Of a DNA stretch of 64,000 nucleotides, positions 17,363 through 26,552 are shown piece by piece. Origin of the DNA: JAAURB01 sp049647265 (GTDB lineage: Bacteria; Cyanobacteriota; Cyanobacteriia; Cyanobacteriales; Microcoleaceae); NCBI GenBank assembly GCA_049647265.1, contig JBARXJ010000045.1, positions 51,312 through 115,311 on the forward strand, read 5' to 3'. The notes below the pieces were generated by a model. It was given only the letters and a program-made list of their open reading frames with translations, ran no database searches and was not told the DNA's origin. The position numbers and the translations under genes were made by a program. The stretch's first letter is position 1. Every line of letters starts with the position of its first letter.

Positions 17363-17965
17363 TTAATCTAGTTTTTCCCCACTGAGGATAAACATCGGAT
17401 TGACAGCAGCAAAGGTTTGACGATTACCTCGTTGTTCTAAACGGTTGAGCGAAGACTGTACCACTTCGACGTTACGAACCTGTAACTGGGCAAAACTTTC
17501 AGAAATCGTATAAAGACTTTCTAAGTTAGAAGCGGTTGCGACAATACGTCCTTGAGGCTGTAAATATCGCCAAGCTTCTTTGACAATACCATGGATATCT
17601 CGTCCGCCTTCAACACAAACTCGATGGGGGCGCTGGGATAAGTCTTTCAGACAATCAGGGGCACTCCCCTCAATCACTTCTATATTGGTGAGTTCAAACC
17701 GTTCGCAATTACGACGAATTAAGTTAGCGACTTCTGTATCTCGTTCGACGGCAATCACACAACCTTGAGTACACAAAAGTCCGGTTTCAACCGTTACTGT
17801 CCCTGTGCCTGCGCCAATATCCCACAAAATTGTATCTGCTTCTAATCGTAAATAGGCAATTAACAACAAACGAACTTCTCGTTTACTTAAAGGAATACCC
17901 GGTAAGCGCTCAAACAGTTCATCTGGAATTCCAGGGCTAATATAGGGCCAAAGTTTAGAAGGCAT
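17363..17965 (-). CDS. cbiT: precorrin-6B C15-methyltransferase (decarboxylating), CbiT
   Basis: SAM-dependent enzyme of 200 residues of corrin-ring (vitamin B12) synthesis. The start P-G-I-P-D-E-L-F-E-R and P-L-S-K-R-E-V-R are typical CbiT/CobL-C segments. The SAM motif is W-D-I-G-A-G-T-G-T-V-T-V-E, followed by A-V-E-R-D and the motif V-C-V-E-G-G-R-D-I. It is a stand-alone CbiT, without a fused CbiE domain. No other cobalamin gene is adjacent and I found no cobalamin riboswitch upstream. Confidence 0.9.
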   Translation of the reverse strand: MPSKLWPYISPGIPDELFERLPGIPLSKREVRLLLIAYLRLEADTILWDIGAGTGTVTVETGLLCTQGCVIAVERDTEVANLIRRNCERFELTNIEVIEGSAPDCLKDLSQRPHRVCVEGGRDIHGIVKEAWRYLQPQGRIVATASNLESLYTISESFAQLQVRNVEVVQSSLNRLEQRGNRQTFAAVNPMFILSGEKLD

Positions 17966-18142
17966 AGTGGTTTGTTATTCGTCATAGGTTGTTTGTCATT
18001 TGTAGGCAATCTTGCAATAGCGCTCAAACTCGCTGTTATTCCCCGTTCTGTCCCTGTGCCTCTTGCTCCTGGGGCAATTGTGACGTAAGTTACCGCAGGC
18101 GTACTGCTCCTGGGGTGCGTTTAAGCCTCAAAGGGATAATAA

Positions 18143-19633
18143 TCAACTCACTACATTAATGTTTTTTAGAGTCGGATCGCTACATCCAGTTAAAGTGGCT
18201 CCCTGTTTCAGGACGGTCTGGAGAAACTCAACTTGCTCTATGGTAATCGTTTCACCGGGAATCAGCACAGGAATTCCAGGGGGATAAGGACAGATTTGTT
18301 CTGCACTGATATAACCGACAGATTGCCACAGCGATCGCACTTTCACTGGGGCAAAAAATGCTATTCTTGGACGAATCACAGATGGGGTTCCCCGTGAGAT
18401 GAAATTGCCTTCAGGCAGAGGCATCATCGATGAAGAAGTTTGATAACAGTTGGCTAAAGTGGTTAAGCCGGCAACCAGTTGATTAATATCAGCTTCAGTA
18501 TTCCCTAAGCTTATGATAAAGGTTAAACACTTCAGACTGGGTAATTCGGCTGTAATCCCTAATTGTTGATGGAGAATCTCATCGGCTTGATAACCACTTA
18601 AACCTAACTCCGAAACATTCACCGTCAGTCGGGTTAAATCTAAATCAATAAATCCTGCTGTTTGATCAATCTGTTTTTGATTCTGATATTGATCTAACTG
18701 TGAATGAAACACCGAAATTTTAGGAATTTGCTGTAATTGACTCCGAGCCGCATTGGCTAATTGTAGGGTATCACTCATCAATTTTTCCCCTTGGGTTGCC
18801 ATCTGATGTCGGGCAGCATCAAGGCTAGCGAGTAACAAGTAACTGGGACTACTAGACTGAACCTGTTGCAAGGCTTGGCTAAGGCGATCGCGGTTCACAC
18901 GAGAACCTTGAACGTGTAACATAGAGGCCTGAGTCATTGCCCCCAAGACTTTATGAGTAGACTGTATCGTGACATCTGCTCCGGCTGCTAAGGCAGAAAG
19001 GGGTAAATCTGAACCGAAGGCAAAATGAGGGCCGTGGGCTTCATCGACAATCAGCGGAATATTGTATTGATCAGCTAAATCAGCAATGGCTGTAATATCG
19101 CCACAAATCCCTTCATAAGTCGGGTAAACGATTAATATAGCTTTTATATCGCAATATTGTTTTAACGCCTGTTCTATGGCCTCTGGAGTGATGCTATAGG
19201 CAATATTCCATTGTGTATTATACTCTGGATTAATTACCACCGCCTCTGCACCAGACAGCACCAGCCCAGAAATCACAGAGGAATGAATATTACGAGGAAT
19301 AATCATTTTATCCCCCGGATGACAAATTGCTAAAATAGCCGCAATAATTCCGACTGTAGACCCATTCACTAAAAACCAGGTTTGTTCTGCACCAAACGCT
19401 TCTGCTGCTAAAGTTTGAGCCTGTTGAATCACACCATATGGTTGATATAAATTATCTAATTCGGGTAACTCGGGTAAGTCAGCCGCAAACACCCACTTTC
19501 CCAGTACATTTGTTAAATATTGTGAAATCCCTTGTCCGCGTTTATGTCCCGGTGCATAAAAGGGAGCATGAGGAGATGCGATCGCACAACGGTGTAATTG
19601 TTCTAGAATCGGAATCTGATTTTGATTCAACAT
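18143..19633 (-). CDS. Orn/Lys/Arg decarboxylase family PLP enzyme
   Basis: Fold-type I PLP enzyme of 496 residues, the short form of the ornithine/lysine/arginine decarboxylase family without the N-terminal response-regulator-like domain. Motifs: F-Y-A-P-G-H-K-R-G-Q-G at the start, N-G-S-T-V-G, V-D-E-A-H-G (Asp197 binds the PLP ring nitrogen) and S-T-H-K (Lys228 forms the Schiff base). The C-terminal domain carries Y-P-P-G-I-P-V-L-I-P-G-E. Substrate (arginine, lysine or ornithine) cannot be fixed from the sequence. It stands alone with its own upstream region. Confidence 0.92.
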   Translation of the reverse strand: MLNQNQIPILEQLHRCAIASPHAPFYAPGHKRGQGISQYLTNVLGKWVFAADLPELPELDNLYQPYGVIQQAQTLAAEAFGAEQTWFLVNGSTVGIIAAILAICHPGDKMIIPRNIHSSVISGLVLSGAEAVVINPEYNTQWNIAYSITPEAIEQALKQYCDIKAILIVYPTYEGICGDITAIADLADQYNIPLIVDEAHGPHFAFGSDLPLSALAAGADVTIQSTHKVLGAMTQASMLHVQGSRVNRDRLSQALQQVQSSSPSYLLLASLDAARHQMATQGEKLMSDTLQLANAARSQLQQIPKISVFHSQLDQYQNQKQIDQTAGFIDLDLTRLTVNVSELGLSGYQADEILHQQLGITAELPSLKCLTFIISLGNTEADINQLVAGLTTLANCYQTSSSMMPLPEGNFISRGTPSVIRPRIAFFAPVKVRSLWQSVGYISAEQICPYPPGIPVLIPGETITIEQVEFLQTVLKQGATLTGCSDPTLKNINVVS

Positions 19634-20015
19634 ATACGGCTTCTGCTGCTAAATTAATAAGATTTAGTACAGGACAGCTACGGCAAAGGCTAGACACCAC
19701 TAGATATGGAGATAAGCTATTGCCAACACTCCACGCCCCAAATATTCTCTCACAATCCGATCAGACATTGCACTACAGCACTTCCAAAGGTCATGCTAAA
19801 ATTGTTCCATTCGCGATCTTCTGTTTGAGTAAAACAGCTTAGCCTTTAAACAGCGATCAATTAATATTTTTTCGAGGTTTTAAACTGACACAAAAGATTT
19901 CGTATACACTTTTATTGTGAAACGACATTCATTTTCAATCTTTTTTCGATCACACTAATCTCTAACTTTAATCAGTGATCAACGGGGAACTTATTACATC
20001 AGAGGCTTTAGCTCT
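19634..20015. other. divergent gap upstream of the decarboxylase and the 149-residue protein gene
   Basis: About 380 bases between two divergent genes, so it should hold both promoters. It is AT-rich near 19860-19960. AACGGGGAACTTATTAC (19982-19998) resembles AACGGGGAACTGTTACC just after tgt (21691-21707); the meaning is unknown. No RNA gene recognised. Confidence 0.35.
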
Positions 20016-20465
20016 ATGAGTTACGACCATCTTAATTGCAGGCTGTCTGCTCCTTGTATCATCGACAACGGCATTATTGTCAACAAGCGTGATATGCAAA
20101 AGCTGTTAGTCGATCTCGGCCGAGTTCGCTATCTTCATATTCAAGATGAACAGGTGCGAAACGAAGGAGAAGGCTACATTCTAGAAGTGTTTGCCGACCA
20201 CACTCAGGCAACGCTGATTGCAAATCATGCATTATACCTGAATGTTTACAGCTTTGACTACTTGGAGTTGCAAACATCACCCAACGGACAAGCCCATTTT
20301 GACTTACTTCAGGAAGGACGTTTGTTACGGTTGATTCCGTTATCTAATCCTTTGCAAGAACAGGCAACTCGTCAAATTAACGCCGCTGCTTTAGACGCTG
20401 TAATGGATCAGGTTCTCTCAACGAATTGGGATACCCAGCTTGACGACGACGATTGCCCATTTTAG
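20016..20465 (+). CDS. hypothetical cyanobacterial-type protein, 149 residues
   Basis: Soluble, acidic protein I do not recognise. It has alternating strands and helices (Y-L-H-I-Q-D-E-Q-V-R, G-Y-I-L-E-V-F-A-D-H-T-Q-A-T-L-I-A-N) and ends in a very acidic tail Q-L-D-D-D-D-C-P-F. No signal peptide or membrane helix. The ATG is good and the codon use resembles its neighbours. It ends 91 bases before tgt on the same strand, so it may share a transcript with it. Confidence 0.7.
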   Translation: MSYDHLNCRLSAPCIIDNGIIVNKRDMQKLLVDLGRVRYLHIQDEQVRNEGEGYILEVFADHTQATLIANHALYLNVYSFDYLELQTSPNGQAHFDLLQEGRLLRLIPLSNPLQEQATRQINAAALDAVMDQVLSTNWDTQLDDDDCPF

Positions 20466-20556
20466 CATCAAAATTTCAATATCATACTTTCCCAACCCAG
20501 GTTAAACTAGAAAAATTGATCGCATTTTTTGATCGACTGGTTAACCGCTCAATTTC

Positions 20557-21684
20557 ATGTCCCAATTTTTTTCATATCAAATTCAGGCACGCTGTCAACA
20601 GACTCAAGCCAGAGCGGGTCAATTTTCTACTCCTCATGGTATCGTTGAAACTCCTCGATTTATGCCAGTGGGAACCCTGGCTAATGTCAAAACCCTGACC
20701 CCCGCGCAGCTTATAGAGAGCGGCGCTCAGATGATCTTGTCGAATACCTATCATCTGCATCTACAACCGGGTGAGAAGATTGTGGCAGCAGCAGGTGGAC
20801 TGCATCAATTCATGGCATGGCAAGGGCCGATTTTAACCGATTCTGGTGGGTTTCAGGTATTTAGTTTAAGTGAAATTCGCACCATCACAGAAGAGGGGGT
20901 GACGTTTCGCTCTCCCCATGATGGTCTGATGATTGAGTTTACCCCAGAACGCTCGATTGAAATTCAAAATCAATTGGGGTCAGATGTCATTATGGCATTC
21001 GATGAATGTCCCCCTTATCCTGCCAGTCGTGAACACGTCTTTAACGCCACAGAACGGACGTATCGCTGGCTCAAACGTTGCATTAGCGCCCATCAACGCC
21101 CCGATCAAGCCCTGTTTGGGATAATTCAGGGGGGGGTGTATTCAGATCTGCGTCAGCAAGCCGCAAAACAGCTTACAGACCTGGATTTACCCGGTTATGC
21201 CATTGGGGGAGTCAGTGTGGGAGAACCTTCTGAGTTGATTGAAAAAATTGTACAAGTGACCACACCGCTGTTACCCGAAACTAAACCCCGTTACTTAATG
21301 GGAGTAGGAACTTATCGGGAAATGGCACAGGCTATTGCTGCGGGTATTGATTTATTTGACTGCGTCATACCGACTCGTTTAGCGCGTCATGGTGCGGCTT
21401 TAGTGCAGGGGGAACGGTGGAATTTAAAAAATTCTCAATTTAGAGAAGATTTTCAACCCCTTGATGCAACTTGTCCTTGTTATACCTGCAAAAACTTTAG
21501 CCGGGCTTACTTAGGTCATTTAGTACGCGCTAAGGAACTGTTAGCTTATACGTTACTCAGTATTCACAATGTGACTGAGTTGATTCATTTTACCAAACGT
21601 ATTCGAGAAGCCATCTTAGCAAATCGCTTCACTGAAGAATTTTCTTATTGGCTAACTTCGGACTCGACTCAATTAGATGATTGA
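20557..21684 (+). CDS. tgt: queuine/preQ1 tRNA-ribosyltransferase
   Basis: Cytoplasmic TIM-barrel enzyme of 375 residues that swaps guanine-34 of GUN-anticodon tRNAs for preQ1. The substrate pocket is seen in D-S-G-G-F-Q-V-F-S-L and A-F-D-E-C-P-P-Y, the nucleophile Asp in L-F-D-C-V-I-P-T-R, and G-I-I-Q-G-G-V-Y. The zinc site is C-P-C-Y-T-C-K with His in S-I-H-N. Length matches the bacterial enzyme. An ATG is placed normally. In some cyanobacteria psbK follows tgt; I looked for it in the downstream gap and found nothing. Confidence 0.97.
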   Translation: MSQFFSYQIQARCQQTQARAGQFSTPHGIVETPRFMPVGTLANVKTLTPAQLIESGAQMILSNTYHLHLQPGEKIVAAAGGLHQFMAWQGPILTDSGGFQVFSLSEIRTITEEGVTFRSPHDGLMIEFTPERSIEIQNQLGSDVIMAFDECPPYPASREHVFNATERTYRWLKRCISAHQRPDQALFGIIQGGVYSDLRQQAAKQLTDLDLPGYAIGGVSVGEPSELIEKIVQVTTPLLPETKPRYLMGVGTYREMAQAIAAGIDLFDCVIPTRLARHGAALVQGERWNLKNSQFREDFQPLDATCPCYTCKNFSRAYLGHLVRAKELLAYTLLSIHNVTELIHFTKRIREAILANRFTEEFSYWLTSDSTQLDD

Positions 21685-22217
21685 GGTGACAACGGGGAAC
21701 TGTTACCTATGGCTTTCTAATTGCGATGTATGTTGAGTATGCCCAGATTTTCAATAAAATAATAACGACTTAACTTTATTTCGTTCTGTTAAGTTTGTTG
21801 AGTTCGACCTGTGAGTCGTTTTACAACTTAGGTATTTTTTCCTAAGTTAGTGATCAAGTCAAAGCTCAACAAGATGCACTATGCATCATATTAGTTGTAT
21901 TTTCAGCTTCAATCTGACACATTAGCTACAATTTGGAGCCTAAAGTAACCCAATTTTCAAACAACTTTAAAAAGGCATTTCATCGAATTTGACGATATAT
22001 TTTCCTGTAATAGTATTATGGCGTTAGATATAGAAAACCATAAGATTGACTAAGTTTTTGATGTTATGGTAAAAAATAGCGAACAAAATACGGATAGAGT
22101 TGACTGTTGAATTAAGCCATTTCAGAATAGATGACATGAGAATAACTAGACTCGGTGCTTCGGCAGATGCAACAAAGTGAGTGGAAGTTTATAATCAGCT
22201 TTTACCTAAAATTACAG
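21685..22217. other. 533-base gap after tgt, with a hairpin
   Basis: AT-rich, without a credible ORF. AACTTAGG (21825-21832) and CCTAAGTT (21841-21848) form a perfect 8-bp stem around a TATTTTTT loop, 140 bases after the tgt stop; it could end the transcript although no T-run follows the stem. The rest holds nothing I recognise. Confidence 0.4.
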
Positions 22218-22748
22218 CTATTCTTGGGATAGTAATCTAAATAGTAATAACTCCATATTATAATACTGATTCGTTCGTCCTAAAGCTTCCATCTTTAACC
22301 GTTGAGTTACACGAATTGAACGTTTATTTTCGGGTCTAGCAACTGCATATAATATGGGCAATTGCAATATCTCAAATCCATAATTGATAATACATTGTGC
22401 CGCTTCTGTGGCAAATCCCTGTCCCCAACTCGAACGGCGAAAATGCCAACCGATTTCAAAATCTTGAGTTAATTGACCTTCGTTATCTGGCAATTGTTGT
22501 AATAAAATAGCACCTATTAATTCTCCGCTTTTTTGTTCAATGACTGGCCAAGATCCCGTACCATTATTACAGTGTTGATCGCGTTCAACTCGTTTTTCTA
22601 AATAAGTCTGAACGGCTGCAATACTCTCCTTTGGTTGTCGGATATACTGCATAACAGTCGGATTGCCATAGATTTCAAATGCGGCGGTTGCATCTTCTTT
22701 GGGATTCCAGTAACGAATGATTAATCGTTCTGTCTGTAGAAAAGTCAT
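22218..22748 (-). CDS. GNAT-family N-acetyltransferase (RimJ/RimL-like)
   Basis: Acetyl-CoA-dependent acetyltransferase of 176 residues. It starts T-E-R-L-I-I-R-Y-W as RimJ/RimL relatives do. The acetyl-CoA loop appears as R-R-S-S-W-G-Q-G-F-A-T-E-A-A, and the C-terminal N-K-R-S-I-R-V-T-Q-R-L matches the N-x-x-S-x-R-V-x-E-K-L type motif. Substrate unknown (protein N-termini or small molecules). It is followed upstream by the 148-base tandem repeat; no operon partner is evident. Confidence 0.88.
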   Translation of the reverse strand: MTFLQTERLIIRYWNPKEDATAAFEIYGNPTVMQYIRQPKESIAAVQTYLEKRVERDQHCNNGTGSWPVIEQKSGELIGAILLQQLPDNEGQLTQDFEIGWHFRRSSWGQGFATEAAQCIINYGFEILQLPILYAVARPENKRSIRVTQRLKMEALGRTNQYYNMELLLFRLLSQE

Positions 22749-22770
22749 AAGAATCTATCTTAAGTGACAA

Positions 22771-23066
22771 GTAAAATTTAATCGTAGGGTGCGTCTGACT
22801 GACGCATCACAAACCCTAATTAGGACTCATCAATTAATGGCTGGGGTGCGTTGGTAACATACCCTACAATTTAACTTTGATGAGAATAGAAATGTGATTT
22901 ATATTTAAATAAATTTTAGTAAAATTTAATCGTAGGGTGCGTCTGACTGAGGCACCACAAATCCTGATGGGGACTAATCAATTAATGGCTGGGGTGCGTT
23001 GGTAACACACCCTACAATTTAACTTTGATGAGAATAGAAATATGATTTATATTTAAATAAATTTTA
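22771..23066. repeat. two tandem 148-base units with GTAGGGT/ACCCTAC ends
   Basis: Unit 1 (22771-22918) and unit 2 (22919-23066) are direct tandem copies with about nine mismatches by eye and no gap. Each contains GTAGGGT and ACCCTAC as inverted ends (22784-22790/22861-22867 and 22932-22938/23009-23015) around a GGGGTGCG core. The right end of unit 2 contains the stop and the last codons of the adjacent methyltransferase gene. Confidence 0.85.
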
Positions 23067-23802
23067 GGTGATACATTTGGAATAATTCACCTGTTTTCTG
23101 CTTAATAATTTTTGTTTTTGCTGCTTTTAATAGATTCTCCCAATCTGCGATCGCTTCTAAGTAGACTTCTGTGCCTAAATAGGTTTCTAAAATAGCCCAA
23201 TCTTCTGCTAAGGGCGTGTCTGGGTTAACGACATCAAATACAAATGAACCACCCGGTTTCAGGACTCGTTTGACTTCTGAGAGGATATTTTCCCAATAAC
23301 TCATCGGATAATAACAACTCCATCCTGTCGCGATCGCTAAATCGAATTGATCGGCTTCATACTGTAATAAATGAGCAGGCCCGCGTTTAACGCCCTTAAA
23401 TAGTTTAGAATTTAACTGAGGTCCACGTGAATTGAGAGCATCTTTAGCAACAGTACTAATTTCTTGACCATAAAATAACCCATTCCAGTCTCGCCAAGGG
23501 TAAATTAAGAAACTGACTCCACAGCCGATATCTAAACAATGCTGATTTTTTTTGGGTTGAACTAATTCCCAGAAAGGAGATGCTATTTTTGTAGTTAAGC
23601 TTCCTGAAATACGATCGTGAAAAATAGGCATCGCTTCCACTTCATCCGGCAATTCAAAAGCCTCTCCCCGATATTCGCGATCGTATCGTTTAGCCACTGT
23701 CTCAATAATAGGCAACCACTCAGGAGAATTGGTTCCTGGAAAACTCGATACAGAGGGAGTTTGACGAGACTGGGAAGAGGAAGAATTCGATTTTTTCGAC
23801 AT
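23053..23802 (-). CDS. class I SAM-dependent methyltransferase
   Basis: Soluble protein of 249 residues with a Rossmann methyltransferase core. The SAM motif is C-L-D-I-G-C-G-V-S-F-L; the post-motifs are D-L-A-I-A-T-G-W-S-C-Y and V-L-K-P-G-G-S-F-V-F-D-V. The first 30 residues are serine-rich and look disordered. Substrate unknown. The last residues L-K-F-I and the stop lie in the end of a duplicated 148-base unit, so the C-terminus was probably copied, or the gene was trimmed, when the repeat formed. Confidence 0.85.
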   Translation of the reverse strand: MSKKSNSSSSQSRQTPSVSSFPGTNSPEWLPIIETVAKRYDREYRGEAFELPDEVEAMPIFHDRISGSLTTKIASPFWELVQPKKNQHCLDIGCGVSFLIYPWRDWNGLFYGQEISTVAKDALNSRGPQLNSKLFKGVKRGPAHLLQYEADQFDLAIATGWSCYYPMSYWENILSEVKRVLKPGGSFVFDVVNPDTPLAEDWAILETYLGTEVYLEAIADWENLLKAAKTKIIKQKTGELFQMYHLKFI

Positions 23803-23814
23803 TTAATTATAGTA

Positions 23815-24012
23815 TCATCTTGAACCTTTCAGTGCTTTAGAAAAGTTTTGGCGATAAGATTTATTGGCGACAACAAGGACTGGCCAGAGTAAGGATAAAT
23901 AGAGACGATTTTCAAAACTTTTAGCGAAGTTGGTGCGTCCAAATCCTTTCCAGAACTTCCAAGCACCACCGACATAGAGTACAGCAACAATGAGAGTAAT
24001 CAGCACAGGCAT
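23815..24012 (-). CDS. small membrane protein, unknown function
   Basis: Protein of 65 residues with one N-terminal helix (L-I-T-L-I-V-A-V-L-Y-V-G-G-A-W) and a second hydrophobic stretch (L-Y-L-S-L-L-W-P-V-L-V-V-A), ending in a basic tail. I do not recognise a named family, but similar short proteins are common in cyanobacteria. GTG at 24015 is also possible; ATG 24012 is simpler. It lies 12 bases upstream of the methyltransferase start on the same strand, so the two probably form an operon. Confidence 0.65.
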   Translation of the reverse strand: MPVLITLIVAVLYVGGAWKFWKGFGRTNFAKSFENRLYLSLLWPVLVVANKSYRQNFSKALKGSR

Positions 24013-24221
24013 CACTATAATACCTCGACAAAATTAAAAAAGATTTTACTTGATGCAAAAGCGATCTATTTTACTGAGATCGTTTTCATTATTTTAGCAG
24101 GTTTTCTCCCGAATGAGGAAGTTTAGATCAGTTGGCTTCAGGTTGAATCGAGAAGATCATGGTATCAACAAAACTGGATAGGGCAAGTTAAGAACCTTGA
24201 AGTAATGGGAAACAAAAGATT

Positions 24222-25445
24222 TTAACGAATAATTGCTTGATGGGTTTGAGGATCAAAGCAATGAATTTTATCCCATAAAATGCTTAATTGAAGGGTTTGA
24301 CCGGGTTGAATATCAACTTGATTAGCCACTCGGATTTGCAGTGAGTCAAACGATTTTTGCGATGGAGAAATCAGGTGAACAAATAGTAAAGTTTCATGGC
24401 CTAATGCTTCGATTCGATGGACTACAGCCGTTAAATGCGATGAGCTAGACGGGTCTAATTTGAGATGTTCGGGTCTAATACCTAAAATTAAGGGCTGATT
24501 GTGATAGGATTTTAGGGCGGTTTCCCATATAGAGGGTAATTTTAAACGAAATGTTGGATGAATAATTTCTAAAGGATGACGGTAATTAATCGTGATAAAA
24601 TTCATCGGTGGAGAACCCATAAATTCAGCAACAAATTTGTTGGCTGGACGGCTATAAATTTCTAATGGTGTTGCCACCTGTAAGATTTCGCCTTGGTTCA
24701 TCACGGCAATTCGAGATCCCATGGTCATGGCTTCCGTTTGGTCGTGGGTCACATAAATAGTTGTAATGCCTAAGCGTTGCTGAAGCTGAACGATTTGAGT
24801 GCGGGTCACTGCTCGTAATTTAGCGTCTAAATTAGAGAGGGGTTCATCCATTAAAAATACCTGAGGATTTCGTGCCATGGCTCGTCCCAGGGCAACCCGT
24901 TGTTTTTGTCCGCCAGAAAGTTGTTTGGGATAACGATTGAGTAACTTTTCGACTTGGAGTAATGCGGCAATTTGCATCACCCGCTGAGCAATTATTTGTT
25001 CTCGTTGAGATTGATAGCGCCACTTTCTGGGCAAGGGAGTAGTGACTTGACTCAGAATTGCGGCTAACCCATTTTGAGACGGTTGTTTTAAGGTGCGCCG
25101 TAAGCCAAATGCTAAATTATCATAAACACTCAGGTGAGGATACAAAGCATAATTTTGAAATACCATCGCAATATCTCTTTCTTTAGGAGGTAGAGAATTA
25201 ACGGATTTACCATTAATAGAGATGGTTCCTGCTGTGATCGATTCTAATCCAGCAATCAGGCGAAGTAATGTACTTTTTCCACATCCACTCGGCCCGACAA
25301 TCACGAGAAATTCCCCAGATCTAACCGTTAAATTAATCTGCCGTAAAGTCGGTTGAGTCTCGGCTTTAGTTGAGTTGTGCTGAATTCCCGTCAGCGGTCG
25401 AGAAGAAAAATTTTTGTAAATATTTTCAAGAATAACTTGTGTCAT
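24222..25445 (-). CDS. ABC transporter ATPase, UgpC/MalK (CUT1 sugar) family
   Basis: ATP-binding subunit of 407 residues for sugar or glycerol-phosphate import, of the MalK/UgpC type with a C-terminal OB (TOBE) domain. Walker A G-P-S-G-C-G-K-S-T (51-59), Q-loop Q97, signature L-S-G-G-Q (176-180), Walker B V-F-L-M-D-E-P (196-202), and H-loop V-T-H-D are all intact. C-terminal motifs L-G-I-R-P-E-H-L-K fit the regulatory domain. Odd: about 30 extra residues at 118-148 between the Q-loop and the signature, and an N-terminal insert at 14-31. No permease or binding protein is adjacent, so it may serve several CUT1 systems, as orphan ATPases in cyanobacteria do. Confidence 0.93.
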   Translation of the reverse strand: MTQVILENIYKNFSSRPLTGIQHNSTKAETQPTLRQINLTVRSGEFLVIVGPSGCGKSTLLRLIAGLESITAGTISINGKSVNSLPPKERDIAMVFQNYALYPHLSVYDNLAFGLRRTLKQPSQNGLAAILSQVTTPLPRKWRYQSQREQIIAQRVMQIAALLQVEKLLNRYPKQLSGGQKQRVALGRAMARNPQVFLMDEPLSNLDAKLRAVTRTQIVQLQQRLGITTIYVTHDQTEAMTMGSRIAVMNQGEILQVATPLEIYSRPANKFVAEFMGSPPMNFITINYRHPLEIIHPTFRLKLPSIWETALKSYHNQPLILGIRPEHLKLDPSSSSHLTAVVHRIEALGHETLLFVHLISPSQKSFDSLQIRVANQVDIQPGQTLQLSILWDKIHCFDPQTHQAIIR

Positions 25446-25652
25446 TGAGTCATCCTAATGGTAGAGTTAAAGCTAAAATTTTTATAAAATTATCTTTATA
25501 AATAATTTTTTGGTGAAGTATAAATAGTTCGTAACATTGTCCAAGTACAACTGAAGCTAGTTTAAACTTTTTTTAATTTGGTAAATATTTGTCAGCATAG
25601 TAGGGCATACTAGAAGAAAGATAACTTACTTGTACCTGCTCTTCAAAGCCGA

Positions 25653-26459
25653 ATGAGTACTCAGACAACCCGCAATATTCCTGTTCCTGCTCTTCAGGAG
25701 TGGAACGCAGAACTCTACGACAACCATCATGGCTTTGTTTCTCGTTTAGCAGTTGATCTGATTCAATTGCTAAATCCTCAGTATGGAGAACGTATTCTTG
25801 ATCTCGGTTGTGGGACAGGTTATTTAACCTATCGCATTACTGCTTTTGGGGCAGAGGTGATGGGTATTGACGGTGCCGCTACTATGATAGATCAAGCCAC
25901 TGAAGCTTATCCTCAACTGAGTTTTGAGGTCGCCGATGCCACCCGTTTGAACATCCAAGAACCTTTTGATGCGGTGTTTTCCAATGCTGCGTTGCACTGG
26001 ATTAAACCGCCTGAAGCGGTTGTTCTTGGGATTCATCAAGCCTTAAAGCCAGGTGGACGCTTTGTTGCAGAATTTGGAGGTTATGGTAATGTACAAGCCA
26101 TCGTTAACGCGATTGGTGAGGCATTGGAAGAAACAGGATATCCCAATCATCCCAACTTAAACCCTTGGTATTTTCCGCGAATTTCTGAATACACTGCTTT
26201 ACTCGAAAGCAATGGATTTGAGGTAAAATGCGCCAGTTTGTTTGATCGTCCAACCCCTCTAGATGGCGGTTCTAAAGGATTACAGAATTGGTTGAAAATG
26301 TTTGCCGATTGCTTTTTCAGTGAGATTCCGGTTGAAAAACGTCAGCCAATTTACGCCAAAATTGATCGTAAGTTGCGTTCTAAACTGTATCACAACAAAA
26401 CTTGGATTGCAGATTACAAGAGGCTACGAGTGTTAGCCGTTAAGACTTCTGACCAATAG
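25653..26459 (+). CDS. class I SAM-dependent methyltransferase, trans-aconitate-methyltransferase-like
   Basis: Soluble methyltransferase of 268 residues. The core shows I-L-D-L-G-C-G-T-G-Y-L-T, G-I-D-G-A at strand 2, F-D-A-V-F-S-N-A-A-L-H-W and A-L-K-P-G-G-R-F-V-A-E-F-G-G. The S-N-A-A-L-H-W and E-F-G-G segments are typical of Tam and MenG/UbiE-like relatives; substrate unknown. The start ATG is well placed. The gene is followed by a clear terminator. Confidence 0.88.
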   Translation: MSTQTTRNIPVPALQEWNAELYDNHHGFVSRLAVDLIQLLNPQYGERILDLGCGTGYLTYRITAFGAEVMGIDGAATMIDQATEAYPQLSFEVADATRLNIQEPFDAVFSNAALHWIKPPEAVVLGIHQALKPGGRFVAEFGGYGNVQAIVNAIGEALEETGYPNHPNLNPWYFPRISEYTALLESNGFEVKCASLFDRPTPLDGGSKGLQNWLKMFADCFFSEIPVEKRQPIYAKIDRKLRSKLYHNKTWIADYKRLRVLAVKTSDQ

Positions 26460-26498
26460 AAAGTCAACTGTACAACTCATACTGTACAACTCACCTCT

Positions 26499-26528
26499 GA
26501 GACGTTCAAGTTTGAGCGTCTCTTTTTT
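26499..26528 (+). terminator. rho-independent terminator
   Basis: GAGACG (26499-26504) and CGTCTC (26517-26522) form the stem, extended by weaker pairs (TTCAA/TTGAG), followed by six Ts. It is 39 bases after the methyltransferase stop and 24 bases before the convergent protease stop, so it may act in both directions. Confidence 0.85.
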
Positions 26529-26552
26529 GTGAATTTTAGCACCATACCTACC

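Noticed and set aside
21685..22217. psbK expected after tgt
   Set aside because: No short frame with the PsbK sequence pattern is present in any frame of the gap.
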